A DNA stretch of 64,000 nt from Chelativorans sp. AA-79 (lineage in GTDB: Bacteria > Pseudomonadota > Alphaproteobacteria > Rhizobiales > Rhizobiaceae). The notes beneath the pieces were generated by a model. It made no database searches. It was given only the letters and a program-made list of their open reading frames with translations, and was not told the origin of the DNA. Below, piece by piece: positions 37,206 through 45,331 of this stretch. Each line of letters starts with the position of its first letter. The stretch's first letter is position 1. A program made the translations under genes and the position numbers. The stretch is from positions 2,372,001 through 2,436,000 of the forward strand of contig NZ_CP120361.1 of NCBI RefSeq assembly GCF_029457495.1, given 5' to 3'.

Positions 37206-38944
37206 TCATAGGCCGATTCCCCGTTTGCGGCTGAAGCTCCAATCAACGCCGCCGTCGCTCCGCGCGACGCCCGAGACATGGCGGCCGAGGTACCGTTCGA
37301 GGGACGGCGACCATGGCACGAGCTGAAAGCCGAGGCCGTCGTCGAGCATCGCGAACCGGCCGGAGGCGAGATCGAAGCGGCGGCGGTATGTGCCCGCGAC
37401 GTATTCGCCGACGCCCACCTTGGCGGCCGTTTGGCCGGTCTCGGCCGCGAGACGCTCGCTCAACTTGTCCAGCTCGCGACGCTGCAGCGTCTCGATGAGG
37501 TTGCGGCTGAAGCTGACGCCGCGGCTCTGCCGCTCGGCCATACCCTGACCGATCAGATGGTCGGCGCGGCGCTGAAGCGCGTCACGGACCTCGGCGCCGA
37601 AACCGCCGCCGCCGAGCGCGACCGGCTTGCGCGCGACAGCCTGGCGGTCGAGCCAGGTGGCGCCGTTCGCTGTGATCTGCTGTTCGAGCGGGAGGTCCGA
37701 CCGGACAGCGAGCGCGACGCGCCGCCGGCCCGGTGCATCGTCGAACCTACGCAGTTCGACGATCGAGTCGGGGCGGAGTCCCCGGCCGCATTGAGATCGG
37801 CGAGCTTGATGTGGTGGGTGCGGCCATCGACGCCGTCGACGACGACGTAGGTGGTGCCCTTCAGTTCGTCGTCGAGCCCGCGCGTCAGCAAGCGGCCCAC
37901 GATCGGCTCGTCCAGGCTTTCGCCGGCCAGCACGTAGCTCGCTGCGCCGCGTTCGATGGCGCGCTCCGCGAGGCCGCGATGAATCCGCTTGATGATGTCG
38001 CCACGTTCGCCCAGTTGGCGCAGGCGTTTCTCGGCCGCGTCGGAGATGACCCATTGGCCCGGCCCGATCTGATCGGCGAGGCCGAGAGCCTCCAGCTTCC
38101 GCAGGCGCCCGACTTTCAGCGCGTGGAATTCGTCGGGCTGGCGATCGGCGCGGGGCGCGAGATCGATGACGCCTGTCCGATAGGCATCGCGCGCGAGCTG
38201 GCGGTCGAGGTTCGTCCAGCGCTCGGCCTCGATCTGGCGCTCCAGCGCGGTGCGGATGTCGTGATCGGTGCGCGGGCCAAGTTCCTGCGTGATCAGGTCG
38301 CGCGCCCGGTCGCGCATGCCTTCCTTGATGTAGTCGCGCGAGATGACGAGGTTTTCGCCGTCGTTGCGAACGCCACGCACGATCAGGTGGACGTGCGGAT
38401 GCTCGGTGTTCCAGTGATCCACGGCCACCCAGTCGAGGGTCGTCCCGAGATCCTTCTCCATCTGGCCGACCAGGTCGCGCGTGAACTGCCTGAGGTCGGA
38501 CATCTCGATCGCGTCGTCCGGCGACACGATGAAGCGGAAGTGATGACGGTCGTCCGAGCACCGCTCCGCGAAAGCCTTCGGGTCGGACTCCCCTGTTTCG
38601 GGACCGAAGAGCCGCGCTCGCTCCCCGTCCCGGGTGACGCCCTCGCGCCGCAGGTAGCCGAGATGCGTCAGGAGCGGCGCGCCGCGCGCGCTGTGGCGGA
38701 CGACGCGCGCCTTCACGACGGCGCCGCGCGATCGCGAGGTGATGAGCCGGTTGGCCTGCACCGAGGCGCGCTGGCCGCGGCCGAAGCGCGAGCGATGGCC
38801 GGGACCGATCGTCCCCTTGCGGGAGACCGAGCCGCCCGCCCGCTGGGCGGCGGCCAGCGCCTGCGCAATGAAGGGCCGCGCCCGCTGCGCGCGGGTGGAG
38901 CGGATGCGGCCAGGCCGGATGCGGAAGTCGTCCTCGGAGCTCAT
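37206..38944 (-). CDS. rlxS: relaxase RlxS (VirD2-like, DUF3363), reading frame interrupted
   Basis: This is the relaxase that would nick oriT and pilot the strand. It starts MSSEDDFRIRPGRIR at 38944. The relaxase motif with the metal-binding histidines (HPHVHL, about residues 178-186) and the conserved LGYLRREG are intact. The C-terminal DUF3363 part (IVELRRFDD onward to GVDWSFSRKRG) is in a different frame. A one-base loss near 37766-37775, next to GGGG, would explain this: the N-terminal frame otherwise stops at 37553. As written, a 463-residue protein lacking the proper C-terminus is made. A sequencing error or a real mutation are both possible. Confidence 0.85.
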
Positions 38945-38956
38945 AGCCGCAGCCCC

Positions 38957-38968
38957 GCACATCGCGCC
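38957..38968 (+). repeat. 12-bp direct repeat, copy 1 (oriT region)
   Basis: GCACATCGCGCC recurs identically 120 bp away at 39077-39088. Both lie in the non-coding region before the relaxase gene. Direct repeats next to nic often bind relaxase or accessory proteins. Confidence 0.5.
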
Positions 38969-39076
38969 AAGAGACTGAATTCGTTGCAAGAGTGCCGAAG
39001 GCGCAGTCTGCGCCGGGACGGCGCACCTCGCGGCTTCGGCCTATAAGTCATTGAAAAAGCACAACCGCCACGGAGC

Positions 39077-39088
39077 GCACATCGCGCC
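39077..39088 (+). repeat. 12-bp direct repeat, copy 2 (next to nic)
   Basis: The second copy of GCACATCGCGCC ends 4 bp before the nic-like ATCCTGCC. Confidence 0.5.
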
Positions 39089-39187
39089 CTTTATCCTGCC
39101 ATCGTGCGGTCGTGGTTCCAAGCTCCTGCCTCAACGCACTCCATTCCACGCCTGAACACGCCATGACGCGAATGGGGACGGCAGTCG

Positions 39188-39967
39188 TCATTGCGGCCTC
39201 TCGTTGCCGCCGCGTGCTACGAATAGAGCGGGTGAACGCGCTGAGAATGCGCTGGTGTCTTGCATTCGTGGCGCGTTCGGTCCGCTCTCGCGCTGACGCT
39301 CGGGATGCATTGCGGCTGCTTTTCCGACGTCATCAGAGCGTGCGACGAAGAGCGGGGCGCTCATCCAAGCAAGCGGATCAGCGCGCGTCGACGGCTTTGC
39401 ATACGGCGGCGGGTCAACCCCGAGAAGGGGTGCGATCGTGGCGACATAGGCCCGCGTCTCGACCGGCAGATCGCGCGTGCCCGCAAGGTACTCGTCGTAA
39501 CGCCGGGGCCCTGCATTGTAGGCGGCCAGCATGGCGCTGACATTGCCGTATCGGTCGTACATCTCGCGCAGGTACGCGGTGCCGGCGAGAATGTTGTCCC
39601 GCACATCGAAGGGGTCGCGACCAAGATCGTAGCGGGCGCGCAGCTCAAGCCAGGTTTCCGGCATGACTTGCATAAGGCCGATCGCGCCAGCAGAGGATAC
39701 GGCGCGGATATCATGTGCGCTTTCGGCGCGCATGACCGCGCGAATCCAGGACGCCGGAATGCGGAAGCGGCGCGAGGCCACGTCGATGTGGAGGGCGATG
39801 GGGCTCGCCTGATCGGCGCTGGCGGACGGCACCACCTGAGCGCTGGCCGAACCGCTGATCGTGACTACCGAGAGCAGGTCGGTAAGGAGAAGAGCGGTGA
39901 GACGCCGGGCGGGCAAACGCCGCCCGGGCCTCATGATCCGCGTTGGTGAGGTGCAGCAGATGGGCAT
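39188..39967 (-). CDS. lytic transglycosylase (conjugation-type, SLT)
   Basis: This 259-residue exported enzyme opens peptidoglycan for the transfer channel. After a signal peptide it has the SLT core: the catalytic Glu in VMRAESAHDIRAVSSAGA, IGLMQVMPETW, and AAYNAGPRRYDEYL. It starts either at 39967 (chosen: 2 nt from the DUF736 stop) or at 39934, which gives a tidier signal peptide. The C-terminal tail beyond about 215 is disordered. It is the VirB1-like partner of the trb system. Confidence 0.88.
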   Translation of the reverse strand: MPICCTSPTRIMRPGRRLPARRLTALLLTDLLSVVTISGSASAQVVPSASADQASPIALHIDVASRRFRIPASWIRAVMRAESAHDIRAVSSAGAIGLMQVMPETWLELRARYDLGRDPFDVRDNILAGTAYLREMYDRYGNVSAMLAAYNAGPRRYDEYLAGTRDLPVETRAYVATIAPLLGVDPPPYAKPSTRADPLAWMSAPLFVARSDDVGKAAAMHPERQRESGPNAPRMQDTSAFSARSPALFVARGGNERPQ

Positions 39968-39971
39968 TCCG

Positions 39972-40307
39972 TCAGTCCCGCTCGGCGCGCTTCTGCGGAC
40001 GTGTCCAATGCAAACCCCAGACGGACTTGCCCTCGCCCGATTGAAAGAGATTGGCGCGGATCGGCTGTCCGAGTGCGGGGTCGTCGATCTGGACCGAGAC
40101 GTAGTCGCCAGCCTTCTCACCGGTGCGCTTCCAGCCTGCGCCGATCTCCGGGCCATCGCCGTCACCGAGATGCGCGCGATAGTCCGGCGCGTTCTCGGCG
40201 TCCGAATGTTCCGCCGGAACCAACACCATCTCGATGTCGAGTGAGAGCGTGCGGACGCGTCCGGAATAGCCATCCTTGGTGCGGGTGAACTCTCCGATCT
40301 GAGGCAT
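39972..40307 (-). CDS. DUF736 family protein, copy 1
   Basis: This 111-residue DUF736 protein (MPQIGEFTRTKDGYSGRVRTLSLD) has a beta-rich fold. It is found in nearly all rhizobial elements of this type, but its function is unknown. A second, divergent copy is at 47755-48075. It lies between traF and the transglycosylase gene, in the operon that includes the relaxase. Confidence 0.9.
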   Translation of the reverse strand: MPQIGEFTRTKDGYSGRVRTLSLDIEMVLVPAEHSDAENAPDYRAHLGDGDGPEIGAGWKRTGEKAGDYVSVQIDDPALGQPIRANLFQSGEGKSVWGLHWTRPQKRAERD

Positions 40308-40353
40308 TTCGGTCTCCTTGGTGGTGCGATGAGAGGGATGACAGTGCGCACCG

Positions 40354-40899
40354 TCACCGCGTCGCTGCGCGCCATTCGAACTGTCCGGTGCCTTCCTCAT
40401 CGGTCCACAGCGGCAGCGCGTGGCCGACGATTGCGCTGGCGGGGAGCGGGCCGAAGTAGCGCCCGTCGAGGCTGTCCTCGACCCACCAGTTCATGAGGAA
40501 GACCTCGCCGTCGGCGATGCGGCGGCAGCCCTGCCAGATCGGCAGTTGCCGGCCGAGCCGGTCGCGCACCAGCGCATCGCCCATGTCGATGCCGTCGACT
40601 GTGACGTGCATGCCATGGCGGCAGACTTCTTGCCCCGGAAGCCCGGCAACACGTTTCAGGAGCGGCACGCCGCGCGGCAGGTAGTGGCGCTCAGCCAGGA
40701 AGGAGGAGAGCGGTTCAGGCGCGTTGACGACGACCAGGTCGGTGACCTCAAGCCGATCCGCCGGCGCGATCGTATAGAAGCCAATCGGCATGCTGGCGGA
40801 AGCGTTCCAGATGAGTCGGGGCGTCACGGGGACGAAGGAGCCGACGCCGATCGACATCGCGGCGAAGTACGTGGTCATGACGTAGCCAAAGCGCGTCAT
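40354..40899 (-). CDS. traF: TraF-type signal peptidase (S26)
   Basis: This 181-residue S26 peptidase processes the TrbC pilin. The catalytic Ser36 lies in NASASMPIGFY and Lys82 in LLKRVAGLPGQ; one N-terminal membrane helix spans about 9-26. The C-terminus has the typical NWWVEDSLDGRYFGPLP. The start overlaps the DUF2840 stop (ATGA). Confidence 0.92.
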   Translation of the reverse strand: MTRFGYVMTTYFAAMSIGVGSFVPVTPRLIWNASASMPIGFYTIAPADRLEVTDLVVVNAPEPLSSFLAERHYLPRGVPLLKRVAGLPGQEVCRHGMHVTVDGIDMGDALVRDRLGRQLPIWQGCRRIADGEVFLMNWWVEDSLDGRYFGPLPASAIVGHALPLWTDEEGTGQFEWRAATR

Positions 40900-41405
40900 G
40901 ACTCGATCTCGCGGCGCAGTAGGATCGCGCGATGTTGCTCGACCGTGTAGGCGCGCGGTTCCTGGCCCGCAGTCAAGCGATTGTGGACATGCCGCCAGTG
41001 ATGCGGCGAGACCTCGCTCGGATCGATTCCAGCCGACTCAATAGCGTCGATGACCTGGAGGACGCGCTCGACCTTCGGCCAGCTCTCCATCTTGAGGAGG
41101 ATGTCGCCGCCCGGCCGCACGAAAGGCAGTGTGGAATAGCGCTCGCCCGGCGTGATCGTGCGCACGATGTCGATGCGCGAGATGAGCGTGCCGTGGTCGT
41201 TCGAGGCCCAGCGAACGAAGGCGAAGACGCTGTTGGGCGTGAAGCTCAGGACGCGGCGGCGTCGGTCGAGGATCTGCTCATCCTTCTCCTTGCCGAAGCG
41301 AATCCAGTATTCGACCTTCTTCTCGATCCATGTCAGCTCGACGCGCGTGAGGCCGTCGACGGGAAGCGGCGACGGCACGAGACGCAGATGCGACGCGCCG
41401 GTCAT
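40896..41405 (-). CDS. DUF2840 family protein
   Basis: This 169-residue protein of family DUF2840 is always found between the parA cluster and traF in these elements. Features are LTRVELTWIEKKVEYWIRFG, VFAFVRWASNDHGT, and the C-terminal HHWRHVHNRLTAGQEPRAYT. There is no signal peptide. Function unknown. Both ends overlap neighbours by ATGA. Confidence 0.88.
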   Translation of the reverse strand: MTGASHLRLVPSPLPVDGLTRVELTWIEKKVEYWIRFGKEKDEQILDRRRRVLSFTPNSVFAFVRWASNDHGTLISRIDIVRTITPGERYSTLPFVRPGGDILLKMESWPKVERVLQVIDAIESAGIDPSEVSPHHWRHVHNRLTAGQEPRAYTVEQHRAILLRREIES

Positions 41406-41656
41406 GGCAGGTCTCCTTCGGCTGGAGGGAATTCGCGGGCGAGCAGGTCGCGCAGCATGTCCGCGACGGTCAGGCCGCGCTGGAAGGCGACGATCTTGAT
41501 GCGGCCGCGCAGCTCCGGAGTGATGTCGATCGTCAGCCGCGCGGTGAATGCGGCCGCGTCGCTGTTGCCGCTGGAGCGCGGTTCCGGCGCCTTGATCCAG
41601 CGTTCGGGGTCGGCCGGTCGCGCGATGAAGGCGCGTTTGGAAGAGCGCTGAGTCAT
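41402..41656 (-). CDS. ribbon-helix-helix protein of the parA operon
   Basis: This 84-residue protein has a C-terminal ribbon-helix-helix (about 35-75, FTARLTIDITPELRGRIKIVAFQRG). It is co-translated with parA (overlap ATGA) and DUF2840. Small RHH proteins beside ParA often bind the centromere, so it could be the ParB-equivalent of this locus (inference). Confidence 0.82.
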   Translation of the reverse strand: MTQRSSKRAFIARPADPERWIKAPEPRSSGNSDAAAFTARLTIDITPELRGRIKIVAFQRGLTVADMLRDLLAREFPPAEGDLP

Positions 41657-42288
41657 CGCGCCAGCCTCCCGACTTCGCTCGCAAGGGCAGTGATCTCGCG
41701 CGCCGCGCTCGTTGCGTGGGCTTCCCAGACGAGGCGGCCGGATTGCGCGGCGTCGGCAAAGGCGATGCGCTGGCCGACCTTGGAGGTGAGCAGCGGCGGA
41801 TCGTGATCGGCGAGCGTGAGCGCCGTCTCGCGCGCGATGATCGTGCGTGCGCCGCACCGATTGAGCACGAAGCGGGCGACGAGCTGTGGCCGGTAGACGC
41901 GCGCCTCGCTCAGCAGCGCGAGCATCTCGGCCGAGCCCCAGCCGTCGAACGGCGATGGCTGCACCGGGATCAGGATGATGTCGGCCGCGAGCAGCGCCGA
42001 GCGCATCAGCCCGGCGACGCGCGGCGGGCCGTCGATGACGATGTGATGGACGTTGCGCGCGAGCTCGGGCGCTTCGCGATGAAGCGTGTTGCGCGGTAGG
42101 CCGATCACGCCGAACAGGCGTGGTAGGCTTTCGCGGGCGCGCTGCTGCGACCAGTCGAGGGCGGAGCCTTGCGGATCGGCGTCAATGACGGTGACACGCT
42201 GGCCACGCCGCGCCCACTCGCCGGCGAGGTGAAGAGCGAGCGTCGTCTTGCCCACCCCGCCTTTCTGGTTGAGCAGCGCGACGATCAT
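41653..42288 (-). CDS. parA: ParA-family partition ATPase
   Basis: This 211-residue ParA has the deviant Walker A KGGVGKTT at 9-16 (preceded by LLNQ), Walker A' VIDADPQGSA and a Walker B-like HHIVIDGPP. There is no N-terminal helix-turn-helix, so it is a small type Ib-like ParA. It keeps excised circles or replicating forms stable during transfer. The iterons lie just upstream. Confidence 0.92.
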   Translation of the reverse strand: MIVALLNQKGGVGKTTLALHLAGEWARRGQRVTVIDADPQGSALDWSQQRARESLPRLFGVIGLPRNTLHREAPELARNVHHIVIDGPPRVAGLMRSALLAADIILIPVQPSPFDGWGSAEMLALLSEARVYRPQLVARFVLNRCGARTIIARETALTLADHDPPLLTSKVGQRIAFADAAQSGRLVWEAHATSAAREITALASEVGRLAR

Positions 42289-42426
42289 GGCGCGCCCCGC
42301 TCTCGGCGGCGCTCATGCACAGGTGTGGATTTCGGAGCGGCCGTTAGAAAGATTCCGAAGGAATCTTGGTTAGAAGAGTTACGGCGCGCGCAATGGCTTG
42401 AATCAGCGTGCGGATTCGACGATTCC

Positions 42427-42491
42427 GGTCCCCGATAGCACGAGGATCGGGTCCCCGATGGCACGATAGGTTCGGTCCCTGATAGCTCGAG
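42427..42491. repeat. three iterons between repA and parA
   Basis: Three direct repeats start at 42427, 42450 and 42474, about 23-24 bp apart, roughly two helical turns. The shared core is GGTCCC-(C/T)-GAT-(A/G)-GC-(A/T)-CGA. They lie directly after the repA stop and before parA. They likely bind RepA, either as an origin or for autoregulation. Confidence 0.7.
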
Positions 42492-42496
42492 ACGAT

Positions 42497-43375
42497 TCAC
42501 AGCTTATCCCCAGCGCGCGAGGTCCCGCGCTGCTCCAGCGAAGCGAGGGCAGCGGGATCGATGGGCGCGAAGGTGAGGCGTTCGGGGGCGTCCGGCGGCT
42601 GCTCGATGGTCAGCCGGTAGCCAGGCAGCGTCTGCCTGCGAACGATGTCGCGCAGGTCGTAGGCGAAGTGCTTGAGCGGCGAGAGGCTGCCTGACTTCAC
42701 GTGAAGGTAGGCGACGTCGAAGCTCCAACCGTGCTGCTGGCGGCCGCCGTGCTTGCGCACCACCCGATACAGCCAGCGCTCCAGTCCGCCGGTCAGCCGG
42801 AAGTAGGCGCGGTCGATCGTCAGCACCAGCGCGTCGTCGAGGACCGCGGCGTAGAACCAGTCCGGCACGATCAGCTCGAGGCCGAGCGGACGGCCGTGTG
42901 CGTCCGCGCGCTCCTTCCACTCGTTGATCCAGGAGAAGCGGTGCATCCGCCGCTCGTTTGGCTGGCGGATCGAGGTCGCGACCGTGGTCGATTGCAGGCG
43001 GTCGAGCGCGGCTTTGAGACGATCGTAATCGCGTGCGCTCACGCCTCGGCCGATGAAGGAGAGAATCTCGTAGGGCGTTGCCGCCATCAGGCGCGACGGC
43101 TTCAGGCCGAGGTCGCGCGCCTCGACGATCTGCGAGGCTGCCCAGATCAGCACGTCGGCGTCCCAGATGGTCGCCATGCCGTGCTCGGGCACCGCCTCGA
43201 CGCGGATAACGATCGTGCCGGCTTTGAAGTCGATCGGCGTCAGCCGCTTCGACTTTGCGAGAGAGAAGAATGGGTAGGCCATGAGGTCCTGCGCATCGCG
43301 CGGCGCGAGATCACCCGGCAGCGCCCGGAAGAGATCGAGCTGTTCCCGCTCATTGGTGCGTCGCGACAAGGACAT
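42497..43375 (-). CDS. repA: replication initiator protein A (RepA)
   Basis: This 292-residue protein of the RepA-like replication initiator family has two winged-helix-like halves (FSLAKSKRLTPIDFKAGTI, ILSFIGRGVSARDYDRLKAAL, WLYRVVRKHGGRQQ). It is common in Tra/Trb plasmids and ICEs. In an ICE it would support transient rolling or theta replication after excision. The iterons follow directly. The rdfS-like gene lies 10 bp upstream, so RepA may be made only when transfer is activated. Confidence 0.88.
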   Translation of the reverse strand: MSLSRRTNEREQLDLFRALPGDLAPRDAQDLMAYPFFSLAKSKRLTPIDFKAGTIVIRVEAVPEHGMATIWDADVLIWAASQIVEARDLGLKPSRLMAATPYEILSFIGRGVSARDYDRLKAALDRLQSTTVATSIRQPNERRMHRFSWINEWKERADAHGRPLGLELIVPDWFYAAVLDDALVLTIDRAYFRLTGGLERWLYRVVRKHGGRQQHGWSFDVAYLHVKSGSLSPLKHFAYDLRDIVRRQTLPGYRLTIEQPPDAPERLTFAPIDPAALASLEQRGTSRAGDKL

Positions 43376-43385
43376 GCGGTGCCTC

Positions 43386-43661
43386 TTAGCGACGGCTGCG
43401 GCTGGCCTGCCCCGCGGCCGCGTTATGACGCTTGGCCGGCAGCACCGAGCCGCGCGGGTCGGATGTCGATGTGACGGCGCCGCGGTCGGCCCAGGCTTTC
43501 AGGTCGTCGAGCGCATAGACGACGCGACCGCCGAGCTTTCGATAGGCTGGGCCGGTGCCGTAGGTGCGATGCTTTTCGAGCGTTCGGCTGGAAAGGCCGA
43601 GGAAATCCGCAGCCTCGGGCGTGCGCAAAAAGCGCGGCGGCAAGCCGGCAAGATTGGTCAT
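43386..43661 (-). CDS. rdfS: excisionase-like helix-turn-helix protein (RdfS-like)
   Basis: This 91-residue small DNA-binding protein has a MerR/AlpA-type winged helix (FLRTPEAADFLGLSSRTLEK, GTGPAYRKLGGRVVYALDDLKAW). Size, fold and position at the head of the repA-parA-traF-rlxS operon match RdfS of ICEMlSymR7A, the recombination directionality factor turned on by FseA. The C-terminal 20 residues are basic. No integrase is in the window to pair it with. An AlpA-like regulator is the alternative. Confidence 0.75.
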   Translation of the reverse strand: MTNLAGLPPRFLRTPEAADFLGLSSRTLEKHRTYGTGPAYRKLGGRVVYALDDLKAWADRGAVTSTSDPRGSVLPAKRHNAAAGQASRSRR

Positions 43662-43801
43662 TGTCGCACCTCCGGGCGTTCGTTCAGATTGCCGGCGAGC
43701 ACCGGCGAGCGAAGGCCACGGTGGCGGAGGAAAAGCAGTGTGGGGGATGGGGAAGATGCGAACGCTTAAATCGCACCCCCGGGGTCGGGCAGGCGCCGAA
43801 G

Positions 43802-44573
43802 CTATCGACGGCGGCGCCGACGCAGAAGTGCGCGATAACCGCCATCGATCAGCGAGAGGCCATCTTTCACGAGGTCGATCGTCACGTCGCGGAGCGGTGA
43901 GGTCTTCCAGGGCATTTCTGAAATGCGAGCGGGTCCGAAGATTGCCTCGGCGATCTCGCGATAGCTGGCGCCCTCATTGTGGCCGTCAACCGCCTGCAGC
44001 ATGCGTCGAAGCCTGCGCCGTTGTTGCGCGGTGAGTCGAGGATCGGGCGGAACGCGGCGATTGTTAAGGGCTCGCCACAGGCGCATGGCGGCATCGATGC
44101 GATCATGGCCATCAGCGCCAAGTGGCAAGACCGCCACGATAGGCTGTTCCGGCGAGGTATCGGGCGTCAGAAAGACGCGGATTGTTCTGGCGCCATGGCC
44201 AAACAATATGCTTTGTCCATCGGGACTGCTATGCGCGTGATCGCTTGCAAGGTCTGCGAGAGACTTAACCTCGACGGACGTAAGCTGCGACACCGAGGAG
44301 AGGATGACGGTGCCTGGATCTACCTCCGGTGCCCAGAACACGGTGGCCTCGGTCGCGGCAAGCGATGGATCGATCGGGAAAGCGTAACCCCCAGCGCTGA
44401 CGCACAAGGTCTACGAGACGATCAGCGTCGGCGATGGGGTTTCCGCCTTGCCCGTAATCTTGCTGATAGCGCTTGTTGCGCCTGAGCGCTTCCCAGGCGG
44501 CATCGGGGGCGTAGAGGCTATCCACGTAGTCATACGATGAGGATGATCGCCAATGCGTCGTGTCGGGTCGCAT
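43802..44573 (-). CDS. fseA: FseA-like excision activator made by +1 programmed frameshift
   Basis: Two overlapping frames make one 256-residue DUF6499-DUF2285 protein. Frame 1 starts at 44573 (MRPDTTHWRSSSSYDYVD, strong GGGAGGAG) and without shifting ends at 44265 after 102 residues. At CGC-UUU-CCC (44384-44376) a +1 slip of tRNA-Phe from UUU to UUC joins RWGLRF to PIDPSLAATEATVFW, reading on to 43802. This matches the mechanism shown for msi172/msi171 of ICEMlSymR7A, whose fused product activates rdfS. The DUF2285 frame has only a TTG without a ribosome site, so independent translation is unlikely. Confidence 0.85.
44376..44384 (-). promoter_or_regulatory. +1 ribosomal frameshift site of fseA
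   Basis: On the minus strand CGC UUU CCC is read in the first frame; a +1 shift lets Phe-tRNA re-pair on UUC and continues CCG AUC GAU. The surrounding RWGLRFP motif is the place where frameshifting was shown in ICEMlSymR7A. Confidence 0.8.
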
Positions 44574-44692
44574 GCCCTCTCCTCCCTTCCGCGATACGTT
44601 GGTGCGGAGGACGGACACGATTACCAGTTGTACGAATTGCGGGAAGACCCATGGGTGGCAACGGGTGATGCCGGGACGGCACCACCCTACGG

Positions 44693-44938
44693 TTAGACGC
44701 CGGCTTCGCGCACGAGCTGTCGATATCCCTGCTCGGTCATCCAATGAGCTCGGGCAAGATGGCTGCGATGCACGCGAAGGGCGCGGTCGGGTTCCTTTGC
44801 GGGATCAATCCCGAACAAAACCTCGACCGCCTCATGCCAGTCGGCACCGTCGCTCTCGGCGTCGAGGAGACGCAGATAGAGCTTCATGTGAGTTCGGTCA
44901 TAGCTCGTGAGAGCCATGCTCTGCGGCGGCTCATCCAT
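44693..44938 (-). CDS. qseM: QseM-like antiactivator (short DUF2285)
   Basis: This 81-residue DUF2285-only protein (YDRTHMKLYLRLLDAESDGADWHEAV, VHRSHLARAHWMTEQGYRQLV) agrees in size and fold with QseM. QseM binds and inhibits both TraR and FseA, keeping transfer off in most cells. The ATG at 44938 was preferred over an in-frame TTG at 44956. It lies between the HTH gene and fseA on the same strand. TraR/TraI genes are not in the window. Confidence 0.8.
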   Translation of the reverse strand: MDEPPQSMALTSYDRTHMKLYLRLLDAESDGADWHEAVEVLFGIDPAKEPDRALRVHRSHLARAHWMTEQGYRQLVREAGV

Positions 44939-44970
44939 GAACGGAACGTGTTTCAAATCGAAACCCGCGG

Positions 44971-44992
44971 GTTGACGCGTCTTCGCGTCAAC
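44971..44992 (-). promoter_or_regulatory. perfect inverted repeat before the qseM-like gene
   Basis: GTTGACGCG-TCTT-CGCGTCAAC has 9-bp perfect arms and lies 33 bp before the qseM-like start. It is the obvious candidate operator for the QseC-like HTH protein encoded next door. Confidence 0.6.
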
Positions 44993-45076
44993 GAATTGTT
45001 AACGCTACGCGGTCTGACGCAAAGTGCAAAGGGGGGAGCTTGAACGATGATGGGGCCGTTCACGAATCGTGCGGCG

Positions 45077-45331
45077 TCATCGTTTGGTGCCGGCCTCGAC
45101 TTTCGCGCGGACAAGCATCACTCCTTCGCCCTGGTCGGACGACAGGAAGACAATGCCGTTGGCCTCTAGCGTGCGACGGACCTGGTCTTCCGTCGACTCG
45201 TAGACGCCGTGGTGACCGGATTCGAGGCGCTTCAGCGCCGTAAGCGAAACAACGGCCCGGTCAGCAAGCGTTTCCTGCGTCCATGCCAGCAAGCGCGAGC
45301 GGCCCGCGATTGTCGGGCGGTGATCATGCAT
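45077..45331 (-). CDS. XRE-type HTH regulator (QseC-like)
   Basis: This 84-residue protein has one helix-turn-helix (about 10-45, GRSRLLAWTQETLADRAVVSLTALKRLE) and a C-terminal FLSSDQGEGVMLVRAK strand, as in the small QseC-type repressors that control qseM. The ATG at 45331 has GGGAGG 5 nt upstream; a GTG two codons earlier is less likely. In ICEMlSymR7A QseC makes a bistable switch with qseM; here the genes are codirectional, so wiring may differ. Confidence 0.78.
   Translation of the reverse strand: MHDHRPTIAGRSRLLAWTQETLADRAVVSLTALKRLESGHHGVYESTEDQVRRTLEANGIVFLSSDQGEGVMLVRAKVEAGTKR

Larger units (their letters stand above)
38945..39187. other. candidate origin of transfer (oriT)
   Basis: This 243-bp non-coding gap lies between the relaxase and lytic transglycosylase genes. 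It holds ATCCTGCC at 39093-39100, preceded by TT, which fits the IncP/Ti nic consensus YATCCTG-C; nicking would be between G39098 and C39099. It also has the 12-bp direct repeats and an inverted repeat GGCGCA-GTC-TGCGCC (39000-39014). oriT next to rlxS is the known arrangement in ICEMlSym-type elements. Confidence 0.6.

Noticed and set aside
37733..39046. 437-codon open frame on the plus strand opposite the relaxase
   Set aside because: It is antisense to clear relaxase motifs, lacks any family pattern, and is the usual GC-driven shadow.
43802..44573. fseA region as a frameshifted pseudogene
   Set aside because: The break falls exactly on the known UUU/UUC +1 slip site with the conserved RWGLRFP context, so programmed frameshifting is the better reading.
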